In this document: positions 39,217 through 48,801 of the stretch, piece by piece
Position numbering within the stretch: the first letter of the stretch is position 1
Layout of the letters: every line of letters starts with the position of its first letter
NCBI GenBank assembly: GCA_001661245.1
Contig: KV454011.1
Coordinates: 1,452,724-1,516,723, forward strand
Length of the DNA: 64,000 bases
From: Pachysolen tannophilus NRRL Y-2460
Lineage: Eukaryota > Ascomycota > Pichiomycetes > Alaninales > Pachysolenaceae
Direction: 5' to 3'
Program-made: the position numbers and the translations under genes
The notes under the pieces: generated by a model
What the model was told of the DNA's origin: nothing
Seen by the model: the letters and a program-made list of their open reading frames with translations, nothing else
Databases searched by the model: none

Positions 39217-42200
39217 TTAAATCCTCTTCCGTCTATGACCACTTTTTTTGACTGTCTGGTTTTCCAACGTTATCAAATTACTTCTTAATTGCTCACTTAA
39301 TATTTCGTCATTAATACCATCCAACTGATACCAAACATAATCTTGTTCGTACCTTACACCATTTTCAATCAAATTTTTCATCTTCTTTTGAACAGATTCT
39401 AAATCATCAGCACTATTTGCAATAATTGGTGAAAGATGATCAGGTATATTAATTAACTTCGCTGTCACTGAAGAATAAATTGGTACTGGTTTGACTAGTT
39501 CAGGATCTTCTTTTTTCTCCTCGGTGACTTCTTTTTCTCGAAGTTTTGGCTTTTGAAACCTTCTGTTCCTACCCTTTCTTCTTGATCTTTTCGTTACCTT
39601 ATTAGGAGGAGAGGAAGCCATCAGAGCTGAAGATGAAGTTGCTTGGGATTCAGGTGCTGAAGAATCCAACTTCTCACCATTGACTTCCTCCTCATTGTTG
39701 TGCAGTTCATCCTCCATTTTTATCCTGACTTCTTTCTCTTTTTCTTTCTCTTGTTTTTCTTTTAACCAGTTCTCGTATTTGTCAACATCATCCTGATTAT
39801 GAACCCACATAAATGATAATAGATAATCTCCATTATCTAATAGTTCAATAATACATTCTTTCGGTAAGAAATACCGAACTGAAGTATTTTCAACAAATTC
39901 AAATATTAAAGTTGCACCTTTACAATATTTTTCTTGTAATGGTGTTAACTTCTTACCTTCCTTCTTAACTGGCTTCGGTTTGGGTTTACTCTCGTCACTT
40001 TTTTTTGTCAGATTTTTCACTTGTGACTTAGATTCCTTTAGCTTTTCTTTTTCTAATCTTTTTTGCTCTTTAATTTTATCTTTCTCTTTTTGCTTTTCAA
40101 GTTGTTTCTTTAACTTTTCTTGTTGTTTTTTCTCTCTCTCCAGCAATTTTTTTTCTTGTTTCTGTTTCTTAGATTGCAGCCGATAAATTTTTGTTAGCTC
40201 TCCCGTTGGGTCCCCCTTAGCTTTAGCTTTATGGATATAACCTTGAAATTCAACTATTTGTTCATGGCTAGCTGATCCTGATGCTACAATTTTCATCAAG
40301 TCATTCAAGGCTGAATTTGCCCTAGCGAGAGCATTCAAATTTGAGATCATTATGTAATTCTCTAAAGTTTGCATGATTTTTTGAGGTTTTCTAGCCTCTT
40401 TTTTTTCTGTTTCAAGTTTATTGGCAGTCGTCTCCTCTGACTTCTTTTCGCCTTTATTATCTCCCTTATCATCTTCTCCTGGGGTCTTGGCTTTTTCCTT
40501 TGTTTCGACTTTATCTGCAGTCTTGTCTCCATCTTTACCAGATTCTTTAGTAGGTTCTTTACTTTCTATCTCCGGTGTCTTCACTTTTGTTTCTGATTCT
40601 ATTTTATGTGTAGTCTTTTCACCATCTTTATTGCTAGGTTCTTTGGTTTGCAGTTCCGGTGTCTTGACTTTTGCTTCTGATTCTATTTTATCTGTAGTCT
40701 TTTCACCATCTTTATTGCTAGGTTCTTTGGTTTGCAGTTCCGGTGTCTTGACTTTTGCTTCTGATTCTATTTTATCTGTAGTCTTTTCACCATCTTTATT
40801 GCTAGGTTCTTTGGTTTGCAGTTCCGTGTCTTGACTTTTGCTTCTAGATTCTATTTTATCTGTAGTCTTTTCACCATCTTTATTGCTAGGTTCTTTGGTT
40901 TGCAGTTCCGGTGTCTTGACTTTTGCTTCTGATTCTATTTTATCTTCAATCTCTTCGCCATCTTTGCTGGGTTCTTTACTTTCTACTTCTGGCGTCTTAG
41001 TAGATTCATCCTCGGTCTTCTCCTTGGATTCATTTTGTTCCTTACTATCTTCCTTGTTTTCTTCTTTCAGTACTTCGGTTTTTTTGTCTACTCCTTCTGT
41101 TTCTACCACTTTCTCACTTTTATCTTCTTCTACATCCAGGGTCTTTGCTTTCTTTTTCCGGACATTGTTTCACTATCTGGGTTCCTGATTTTGTTGCCCA
41201 TGCTGTGTTTTGCTTTCATCTTGCAGTACATTATTTGAAGNNNNNNNNNNNNNNNNNNNNNNNNNNNNNNNNNNNNNNNNNNNNNNNNNNNNNNNNNNNN
41301 NNNNNNNNNNNNNNNNNNNNNNNNNNNNNNNNNNNNNNNNNNNNNNNNNNNNNNNNNNNNNNNNNNNNNNNNNNNNNNNNNNNNNNNNNNNNNNNNNNNN
41401 TGATTCTATTTTATCTGTAGTCTTTTCACCATCTTTATTGCTAGGTTCTTTGGTTTGCAGTTCCGGTGTCTTGACTTTTGCTTCTGATTCTATTTTATCT
41501 GTAGTCTTTTCACCATCTTTATTGCTAGGTTCTTTGGTTTGCAGTTCCGGTGTCTTGACTTTTGCTTCTGATTCTATTTTATCTGTAGTCTTTTCACCAT
41601 CTTTATTGCTAGGTTCTTTGGTTTGCAGTTCCGGTGTCTTGACTTTTGCTTCTGATTCTATTTTATCTTCAATCTCTTCGCCATCTTTGCTGGGTTCTTT
41701 ACTTTCTACTTCTGGCGTCTTAGTAGATTCATCCTCGGTCTTCTCCTTGGATTCATTTTGTTCCTTACTATCTTCCTTGTTTTCTTCTTTCAGTACTTCG
41801 GTTTTTTTGTCTACTCCTTCTGTTTCTACCACTTTCTCACTTTTATCTTCTTCTACATCCAGGGTCTTTGCTTCTTTTCCGGACATTGTTTCACTATCTG
41901 GTTCCTGATTTTGTTGCCCATGCTGTGTTTTGCTTTCATCTTGCAGTACATTATTTGAAGTTTCCTGTTTCTGTTCATCCAGCATTACTTCAGGACTCTT
42001 GGATTTAATAACGACTTCATTACCATTTTCTCCAGCATCCTTTTGCTCTTTTTGTACATTATCTGTCGAGACTTCTTCCCTTTTAAGACTTGTGTCGCTA
42101 TTCAGTTGTTTCTCAAGATTGTTATCCTTCATGAGAAATAATCTGAGATCAAAGAAATGAGGACCTAATTGGATTACAGGTTCACATAATCTAATCAATT

Positions 42201-42693
42201 TCTCTCTTCTCTTCGTATGTGTCAGGACGTTGGTTCCGTCTGCTGAATTGTGATCCAGACTGTGATCCAGATCGGTAACAGTTTCAACCTCCTTTTTAGC
42301 CTCTTCCTTATCATTATCGTTACCATTTCTTTCGTTGATTTCATCTTTCTTACTCCAATATGGCTTGAATATACCACTTTCATCGTTGTATAACCAATTT
42401 TGCCTCGATATTATAAGAGAATTGTACAAAGTGGCACTGTCTTTGATCGACAACAAATCATCTCCTAATTCATCATAAACTGGCTCTTCAACAGATACCG
42501 GAAGAGAATTTGAAACCTTGAAAGGTCTATCGATCGATGGCAAATCCAACTCTAAATTAGCTAGAGACGTGGTTTTCTGTAATTCGGTCATAACTCTTGT
42601 CGAATTCAACGGCCGACCTCTTTTCCTGGGTGAATCATCATTCTCAGTCGATTGCAATGTCCCAACACTGCTGATACGACGCTTCGGTGGCAT
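39217..42693 (-). CDS. SWC3: SWR1 chromatin-remodelling complex subunit Swc3, interrupted by a gap and false duplication
   Basis: Subunit of the complex that deposits histone H2A.Z. The N-terminal part from ATG 42693 (MPPKRRISS; DRPFKVSNSLPVSVEEPVYD; SATLYNSLIISRQNWL; CEPVIQLGPHFFDLRLFLMK) and the C-terminal part (KYCKGATLIFEFVENTSVRY; FLPKECIIELLDNGDYLLSF; YVWYQLDGINDEILSEQLRS) match Swc3 in order. Between them lie Lys/Glu-rich 28-residue repeats. An N gap (41241-41400) is flanked by overlapping contig ends, so about 720 bp is present twice. Removing one copy and the gap (723 bp) leaves 2,754 bp, a multiple of three (917 residues; S. cerevisiae 625). Confidence 0.85.
40594..40929 (-). repeat. 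84-bp in-frame tandem repeats in SWC3 (left contig, 4 units)
   Basis: Four 84-bp units, each encoding 28 residues around KTPELQTKEPSNKDGEKTTD. Units are nearly identical. The unit boundary near 40826-40851 shows one base missing (CCGTG for CCGGTG) and one extra (CTAGATT for CTGATT). These cancel over eight residues and are absent from the matching unit at 41549-41573. Confidence 0.9.
40678..41240. repeat. Contig-end copy of 41401-41960 (likely assembly duplication)
   Basis: Matches 41401-41960 throughout, with five single-base indels and no pattern of substitutions. Three indels (near 41148-41182) break the reading frame close to the gap. Typical of a low-quality contig end laid beside an overlapping contig. 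Confidence 0.85.
41241..41400. other. Assembly gap (160 N)
   Basis: A run of N inside SWC3. Both flanks contain the same sequence, so the true gap is probably negative (overlapping contigs). Confidence 0.98.
41401..41652 (-). repeat. 84-bp in-frame tandem repeats in SWC3 (right contig, 3 units)
   Basis: Three exact-length 84-bp units with the same sequence as those at 40594-40929. They read straight into a diverged unit (DGEEIEDKIES) and the unique part of SWC3. Confidence 0.9.
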
Positions 42694-42837
42694 CTTCAAT
42701 GCCAATACTTGTATTTTTTTATCAATTTTTCTAATATATAAATATTGTTTGATCAACTGGAAAAGTTCAATTTTTAAATAATTTTTCTTTGTCGTGCTCA
42801 AGCTGTATTTTATAAATTTTTATTTATACGCGTACAA

Positions 42838-42843
42838 CAACAA
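42838..42843. promoter_or_regulatory. MCB element before SMC5
   Basis: ACGCGT lies 69 bp upstream of the SMC5 ATG, the same distance as at CDC21, in the 218-bp divergent interval with SWC3. It suggests G1/S expression through MBF. Confidence 0.5.
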
Positions 42844-42911
42844 ACAACGAAACATCAATCTTTTCAAAGATTGGATACGGTGGCTAGGTTAATTGAGGTT
42901 GATATCTGATT

Positions 42912-45900
42912 ATGGCTGCTGGGACAGTTGACTTGGAGGAGTTTGTTTCTCCAAGCAAGAGGCGGAAACTTTCAACAAATAGACATTCTTTATTGGATTT
43001 TATTCCTGGATCAATTATTAAAATCAAATTGATAAACTTCATGTCTTATAGTTTAACTGAGTTTCAGATGTCACCTTATTTGAATATGATTATTGGTCCT
43101 AATGGAACAGGTAAATCGACTATAGTGTGTGCGATTTGTATTGGGTTAGCTGGGAAATTTGAATATTTGGGGAAACCAAATATGCAAATTAATCAATTTA
43201 TCAAGACAGGACAGGATTCAGCTACTATAGAAATTGAATTAAAAGGTAAAGAATCAGATGATACTATTAATATAAGAAGAGAGATGATTGCTGCTACTGG
43301 TAAATCGAATTGGTTTCAAAATGGGAAACAATCTAATGAAAAGCAAATTAAAGAATTAGTTAGAGATTTAGATATACAGCTAGATAATTTATGTCAATTT
43401 TTGGCCCAAGATAGAGTTTCTAAATTTGCTAGTCAAAAGCCAAATGAGTTATTAAAAGAAATAGAGCGTTCATACAAGAATGGGGAATTATTACATGAAC
43501 ATCAGCAGTTGATAGAACTTTCAAATACTAAAATCAAACTTGATGTTGAAATTGAAGAAATCGAACAAGAATTATCACGACTGGAAAAATTAAAGGAATC
43601 TTTGCATGCTGATGTTGAAAAATATAAGAAATTTCAAGAAAAGAAACAAGATCTTCAAATGCATCAAAATTTAATTCCATTTGTTCAAATCCAAGATGCA
43701 AAAGCTAGGTTACAAAGAGCTAAAGAGGAAAGAGATTTGAAAATACTGAAATATCGACTGTTTGAAGAAAAAATCAAACCAATTTCAAATTTAATTGATA
43801 GATTCAGTGATGATTCGAATGAATTACATGAAGAGATTAGCCGTTTGGAAAAGAAATTAAACAAATACGTAAATAAAGTCGATCAATACAAGAATCAAAT
43901 TGAAGAATTTGAAACCCTGATTTCAGATAAAGAAGAAGAATTGAAAAACAAGTTAGTTGAAATTGTTAGAAAAAAACAACATTTATCAAAAGAACGTTCT
44001 AAATTGGAAGATTTAAAAGAAAGGGAAGCACAATATAAGACAAGATTGATTTCTAACGAGGATTTACAAGAATATAATGAAAAAAGATCCGAAATACATC
44101 AACAGATCAAAGTATTAGAGCGCGAAATTATAAATTTAGAATCAGATGTTGGACCATTAAGAGGACTGGAGAAAAATTTGGAACGCATCATTAAAAGAAA
44201 TGAACAACAGTTGAATTCGAAGGATAAAATTCAGGTTTTGAATAATAGAGATCAGCATTCAAGAGATTATATTACTCAGCAGGCAATATATTATTTACGT
44301 GATAATAAGGACAAATTTCCTGGTGTTTTTGAACCACCAGTAGTGTCTTTAGATGTACATCCAAGATATGCAACAATTTTATCAAATATTGTCAGTTATG
44401 ATGCCCAGTTAGCATTTACTGCTATTGATGAAAAAGCATATAATATAGTATCCAAAATTCTTTTAGATCAGTTAAAGATAAATGTTTCATTAAGACAGTT
44501 ATCTCGTGATTTTCAATATGATAAATTCAGGATTTATTCAAAAGAAGAATTGCATAAATTTGGATTTGATGGTTATTTATCTGATTTTATTAAAGGGCCA
44601 TCGGAGGTGATTCAAATGGTTTGTGAACAAAACAATATTCAATGTATTCCTGTATCGGTAACACCTTTGAACAACCAACAAATTAGTCTGGCCTGTGAGC
44701 CTCTTCCAAACGGAGAGGTGAAATTCAATACTTTTGTCTCTGGTGATCAGATTTTCTACGTTAATAAATCGATTTATGGTAAACAACAAATTTATACTTC
44801 CACTGGTTGGATAAATCAGTATCATAATAAATTTAACAATGATGGTTTATCGGAAGAAGCAAGAAGTAATATTCAAAGTCAAATTCTGAAACAAAAAGAA
44901 GAACTTACAGAAATTGGGCATAAACTTGATGATTTGAAAGAAAGAAGAAGCTCTAGAGTGGATGAAATACAAAATTTGAAAATTCAGTATAAAGATGTTG
45001 ATAGTTATATAAAAGATGCAAAGGAAACTACTAATCGTTATACGAAAGCTCAATCTGTTATTCAAGTAGTGAAAGAGACTATAGGACAACTTGAAGCCGA
45101 AATTGAGGAGATTAGTGAACAAAATAGTAAACGAAATTTTAAGAAGGAAGTTCAACAGTCTATACGAGATTTGATTATTTCGAAATTAGAAAGTTTGAAC
45201 AAGATGGTTGCAGTTTTTAAAGAAGTAAATGAAATCAAGAAACAAATTACTTTTAAAACAGTAACTAGATTACAGCAAGATAATAAGAAAATATCTATAG
45301 AAGGATTAATCAAAGAAACTGAGAATAAAAAATTGAAATATCTTCATGAAGCCGAAGAAGCTAAAAGGTCATTTAAACAATTAAAGCAAGATACTTTTCA
45401 AGTTATGTCTCGATTAAATGATGTTGTGAGAGAAACTTTTAGCGATGAGGAGCGTGAAAATTTAGCATTGTTAGCTAGAAGATATATCAATGAAGGTCAA
45501 TTTGAAGAAAGTTTAATAAGATTAAAAATTGATCAAATCAAGACAGAGATGGCATCGTTTGATGATTCTTCTGCGTCATCCATTAGTAGATTGACTTCAA
45601 TTGAGAAAAAAATTGAAAATTTTAATGGAAGATTACCAGATTTAAAAATTCAACAAGCTGAGATAAATACAAAGATTCAAACAATTGAAGAAAAATGGTT
45701 ACCTGAATTAGAGAAAATAATTTTGAAAATTTCAAAGAAATTTAATAAAAATTTTAGCATGATTGCTTCTGCTGGTGAAGTACAATTAAATAAGAATTTT
45801 AATTCTTATGATGAATGGAGATTAGAAATAATGGTTCAATTTAGAGATAATTCACCTTTAGTACCATTAGATGGAACTACACAATCTGGAGGTGAAAAAT

Positions 45901-46265
45901 CAGTATCAACTGCAATTTTTTTAAATTCTTTACAAGGATTAACAAATTCTCCCTTTAGAGTTGTTGATGAAATTAATCAAGGTATGGATGCAAGAAATGA
46001 AAGAAAAATTCATGAATTTATAGTACAAAGTGCATGCAAATCAGAACAAAATTTTTTTGAAGATGAAGAATTTAATAGTGATAATAATCAACCTGAAAAA
46101 ATTTCTCAGTATTTCTTAATAACACCAAAGTTATTAACAGATTTATATTATCATGAAAAGATGAGTGTTCATTGTATCATGTCAGGAAGATATTGTCCAG
46201 ATCCTATTAAAGATGAAAAATTGTTAGGATTTGGTATTACTGAGAGTTACATACAACGTATATAA
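42912..46265 (+). CDS. SMC5: SMC5 (Smc5/6 complex ATPase)
   Basis: Structural-maintenance-of-chromosomes ATPase for recombination repair and rDNA stability. 1,117 residues, close to the usual 1,093. Head: LINFMSYSLTEFQMSPYLNM then Walker A GPNGTGKST (near 65). Long coiled coils with a hinge in the middle (about 470-610; GVFEPPVVSLDVHPRYA). C-terminal head with signature TTQSGGEKSVSTAIFLNSLQ and Walker B FRVVDEINQGMDARNERKIH. The SMC5-specific DEINQGMD replaces the DEAD-like motif of other SMCs. It is convergent with CCC1. Confidence 0.96.
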   Translation: MAAGTVDLEEFVSPSKRRKLSTNRHSLLDFIPGSIIKIKLINFMSYSLTEFQMSPYLNMIIGPNGTGKSTIVCAICIGLAGKFEYLGKPNMQINQFIKTGQDSATIEIELKGKESDDTINIRREMIAATGKSNWFQNGKQSNEKQIKELVRDLDIQLDNLCQFLAQDRVSKFASQKPNELLKEIERSYKNGELLHEHQQLIELSNTKIKLDVEIEEIEQELSRLEKLKESLHADVEKYKKFQEKKQDLQMHQNLIPFVQIQDAKARLQRAKEERDLKILKYRLFEEKIKPISNLIDRFSDDSNELHEEISRLEKKLNKYVNKVDQYKNQIEEFETLISDKEEELKNKLVEIVRKKQHLSKERSKLEDLKEREAQYKTRLISNEDLQEYNEKRSEIHQQIKVLEREIINLESDVGPLRGLEKNLERIIKRNEQQLNSKDKIQVLNNRDQHSRDYITQQAIYYLRDNKDKFPGVFEPPVVSLDVHPRYATILSNIVSYDAQLAFTAIDEKAYNIVSKILLDQLKINVSLRQLSRDFQYDKFRIYSKEELHKFGFDGYLSDFIKGPSEVIQMVCEQNNIQCIPVSVTPLNNQQISLACEPLPNGEVKFNTFVSGDQIFYVNKSIYGKQQIYTSTGWINQYHNKFNNDGLSEEARSNIQSQILKQKEELTEIGHKLDDLKERRSSRVDEIQNLKIQYKDVDSYIKDAKETTNRYTKAQSVIQVVKETIGQLEAEIEEISEQNSKRNFKKEVQQSIRDLIISKLESLNKMVAVFKEVNEIKKQITFKTVTRLQQDNKKISIEGLIKETENKKLKYLHEAEEAKRSFKQLKQDTFQVMSRLNDVVRETFSDEERENLALLARRYINEGQFEESLIRLKIDQIKTEMASFDDSSASSISRLTSIEKKIENFNGRLPDLKIQQAEINTKIQTIEEKWLPELEKIILKISKKFNKNFSMIASAGEVQLNKNFNSYDEWRLEIMVQFRDNSPLVPLDGTTQSGGEKSVSTAIFLNSLQGLTNSPFRVVDEINQGMDARNERKIHEFIVQSACKSEQNFFEDEEFNSDNNQPEKISQYFLITPKLLTDLYYHEKMSVHCIMSGRYCPDPIKDEKLLGFGITESYIQRI

Positions 46266-46690
46266 TAACTTTAAATATAATAAATATTAATAATATATAT
46301 ATATAGTAACTATGCTAAATTGACTGTTGACTTTCATTAACTATAGTTCTAGTATTTAAACCAAGCAAAAAGTAAAAATAAATGATGATAATAAAAAAAA
46401 AAAAAAATATAAAAAAAAATAAAAAGTAAAAACCAAGCACCAGGATAAAACTTAGACATTCAGACTAATAATGATCATGATTCACATGATGTTAAAACAA
46501 AAGACTGAATGCTTTTTTTTTTTTTTTTTTTTTTTTTATAAATACAAAATTTAAGCTTTAAATCTAATGAACTGGAATCCCTAAAACCCAGGGATTGAAA
46601 ATGGAAAGTATAATAATATCATCCAAAAGCAGATAAAAACAAATGTTTGAAAAAAAGGAAGAAGACAAAACAAAAACAAAACAAAACACT
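46266..46690. other. Intergenic SMC5-CCC1 (convergent)
   Basis: 425 bp holding both 3' ends. A-runs, a T-run (46514-46538), and a small CATTCAG/CTGAATG inverted repeat (about 46458 and 46506). No gene-like frame. Confidence 0.5.
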
Positions 46691-47650
46691 TTACTCGATC
46701 AAATAAACTAATCCAAAAGCGGCAGAAGCAGCAATGGAGCCAATTAAAAACATTTGAACACCTTCTGAAGTTTTCTTGTATAAACTGACATCGTTACCAA
46801 GAGAAACTACAGTTTTTATATATCCGAACCAAAATAATGTGAACCCCATCAAGATTATTGAGCAAAGTAAACCCAGTCTTACTGTATGTGTGAAAAAATA
46901 AGGAATTAAAGGAACAAATCCACCAAAGAAATAAGATAGACCGATTGTTAATGCGGATGTCAATTGTCTTCCATCAGCTGGTTCTTCCAAGCCTCTTCCA
47001 AATCTTATAATGAAATCAATCATTGTCTTTGGAGATTTTTCTAAATCTCTCAAGAATAATTCTATTGTATCATCTTTAGCACCAATATTTAACATGATAT
47101 CGTATACTTCATCAGCCAACATTTCTGGTTTTTCAAAAAACAGTTGTTTTTCCTTTTTAACTTCACTTTTATAATATTCAGATTCTGATCTTGCAGCTAA
47201 AAACCCACCTAACCCCATTGATATGGCACCAGATACCAATTCTGCCATACCTCCTGTGATCACCAACTTTGAATCTCCCAAGGAAGATAACCCTGCAGTC
47301 AAGGCAAACGGAACTGTCAACCCATCAGACAACCCTATGATGATATCACTCATTACTCTTGGATCAACTTTGGTAAATAACCCCCCAAATACACTATCCT
47401 CTTGACTCTTCTTACTTTCTGAAGAAGATGACAAGGTTTGTTCCAAATTATTTTCTTCATCTAAAGATGAGATTCTATTGGACAGCAGCAAGCCCTGTTG
47501 CTGTTGTTGCTGTTGCTGATCTTGTTGATAATCTGATGTAGAACCATAATATTCACGCGTTGTTGAATTTGTTAACGGCTGTTTTGCAATGCTATCATTT
47601 CCTGGATTTATAACAGCGGCAATCGAGTTTTTCAAAGCTACCAAAGACAT
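46691..47650 (-). CDS. CCC1: Vacuolar iron/manganese transporter Ccc1 (VIT1 family)
   Basis: Moves Fe2+ and Mn2+ from cytosol to vacuole. 319 residues. A Gln-rich N-terminus (YQQDQQQQQQQQG) precedes the VIT core: DPRVMSDIIIGLSDGLTVPF (helix 1 with the conserved D-G-x-x-VPF), GGMAELVSGAISMGLGGFLA (helix 2), a charged metal-binding cytosolic region with RSESEYYKSEVKKEKQ, and three further helices ending SIAASAAFGLVYLIE. Helices and key Asp, Gly, Met and Glu positions are intact. Its upstream region is unusually long (over 1 kb). Confidence 0.94.
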   Translation of the reverse strand: MSLVALKNSIAAVINPGNDSIAKQPLTNSTTREYYGSTSDYQQDQQQQQQQQGLLLSNRISSLDEENNLEQTLSSSSESKKSQEDSVFGGLFTKVDPRVMSDIIIGLSDGLTVPFALTAGLSSLGDSKLVITGGMAELVSGAISMGLGGFLAARSESEYYKSEVKKEKQLFFEKPEMLADEVYDIMLNIGAKDDTIELFLRDLEKSPKTMIDFIIRFGRGLEEPADGRQLTSALTIGLSYFFGGFVPLIPYFFTHTVRLGLLCSIILMGFTLFWFGYIKTVVSLGNDVSLYKKTSEGVQMFLIGSIAASAAFGLVYLIE

Positions 47651-48801
47651 TATTATTATTATTATTATGAATATTATTATTATGATGATTATGATGATGA
47701 ATCAAATTCTGGTTTTGTTGTGAATATTATAGCTAGCTGTAAATGATTTGATCAAGAAAATGAAAAAAAATTTAGATAATTCAATAAAGTTTTGTTTATG
47801 TCCAAGCTATTTTATTTATTATTAAAAAGCGTTTTCCAAATAAAATTTTTTTCTAATTAGTTTCTATTGAATAAACTTCTCTTTTTATTATTACTATTAC
47901 TGTTTTGCTTCTTCTTCTTCTTCTTCTTCTTCTTTAGCTCTATTACTTTTTCAAATAATAAATAAATAAATGAAAAAAAAAAAAAAAAAAGATGACTATA
48001 TTATATCAAACACCAATCTACTAATGTACCATATATATATAATATAAATAATATATAATATATATTATATATTATAGTACTATAATCTATATTAATAGTA
48101 CTATATATATTATGCTTCAAAATATACAAGGAAGCAAATAAGGGGAAACAAAGAGAAAAAATAGAAAAATTTGATAAGGTTAAAATAAATAAATAAAAAA
48201 AAGAAAAAAAAAATACCCTAAAAAGTCGTTCCGTTTGGTACAAAATATCCATTTGAGGAAGTTTTTCATTAAAGATGACATTTTTCTAAACTCTGATTGG
48301 CTAGAGTCGGAGTTTCTTTTTAATTTTTTTTTTTGTCTTTACAACTGGGGAAGTCGGGGTATTCAGGGTCTAGAACCGCACAATACACTAAACTAAACTG
48401 TATTTTTTAGCTTGCAGTCAGCATCATTTGTAAGAAATAAAGAAATAAAGAAATAAATAAAGAAATAGCCGCATAGATAAATTAATGCAAAAAGACAAAA
48501 AGAAATAAAATACAAGATGAAAAAAGAGATGAGCAGAGATGAGCAGAGAACAAACAGAAAAGATAAGATTAAAAGTTAAAAAAAAAATAGGAAAAAAATT
48601 AAGATGGTATTACATATATATGAGGATATAGTTATTATTTATTATTTATTATTTATTATTAATTTATTTTAATTTATTTATTTGGATTGATTAATCCAAA
48701 TCTACCTTCATCAGATCGAGAAAATAATAATTATATATATATAGACAAGACAGCACAGCACGCAAGATATTTTTTTTTTTTTTTTTTCGTTTTTTTTTTT
48801 C
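47651..48801. promoter_or_regulatory. Intergenic CCC1 - LtrA-like 1: CCC1 promoter region
   Basis: 1,151 bp. Simple repeats: ATT/ATG (47651-47701), TTC (about 47908-47932), AT palindromes (48030-48112), AAATA/AAAGA (48434-48466) and GAGATGAGCA (48535-48549). A CCAAT box lies in CCC1 orientation at about 48287-48291 (GCCAATCAG on the minus strand), 640 bp from the ATG. Iron-responsive HapX-type control is possible but not shown. Confidence 0.4.

Noticed and set aside
40421-41188. Long plus-strand frames through SWC3 (Ser/Val/Leu-rich repeats)
   Set aside because: They are antisense to the SWC3 repeat array and arise from its composition; no start context or family resemblance.
46458-46512. 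CATTCAG/CTGAATG repeat with ATGATGT and CTGA as a C/D snoRNA
   Set aside because: Box order and spacing do not fit a C/D snoRNA; more likely a chance hairpin in a 3' region.
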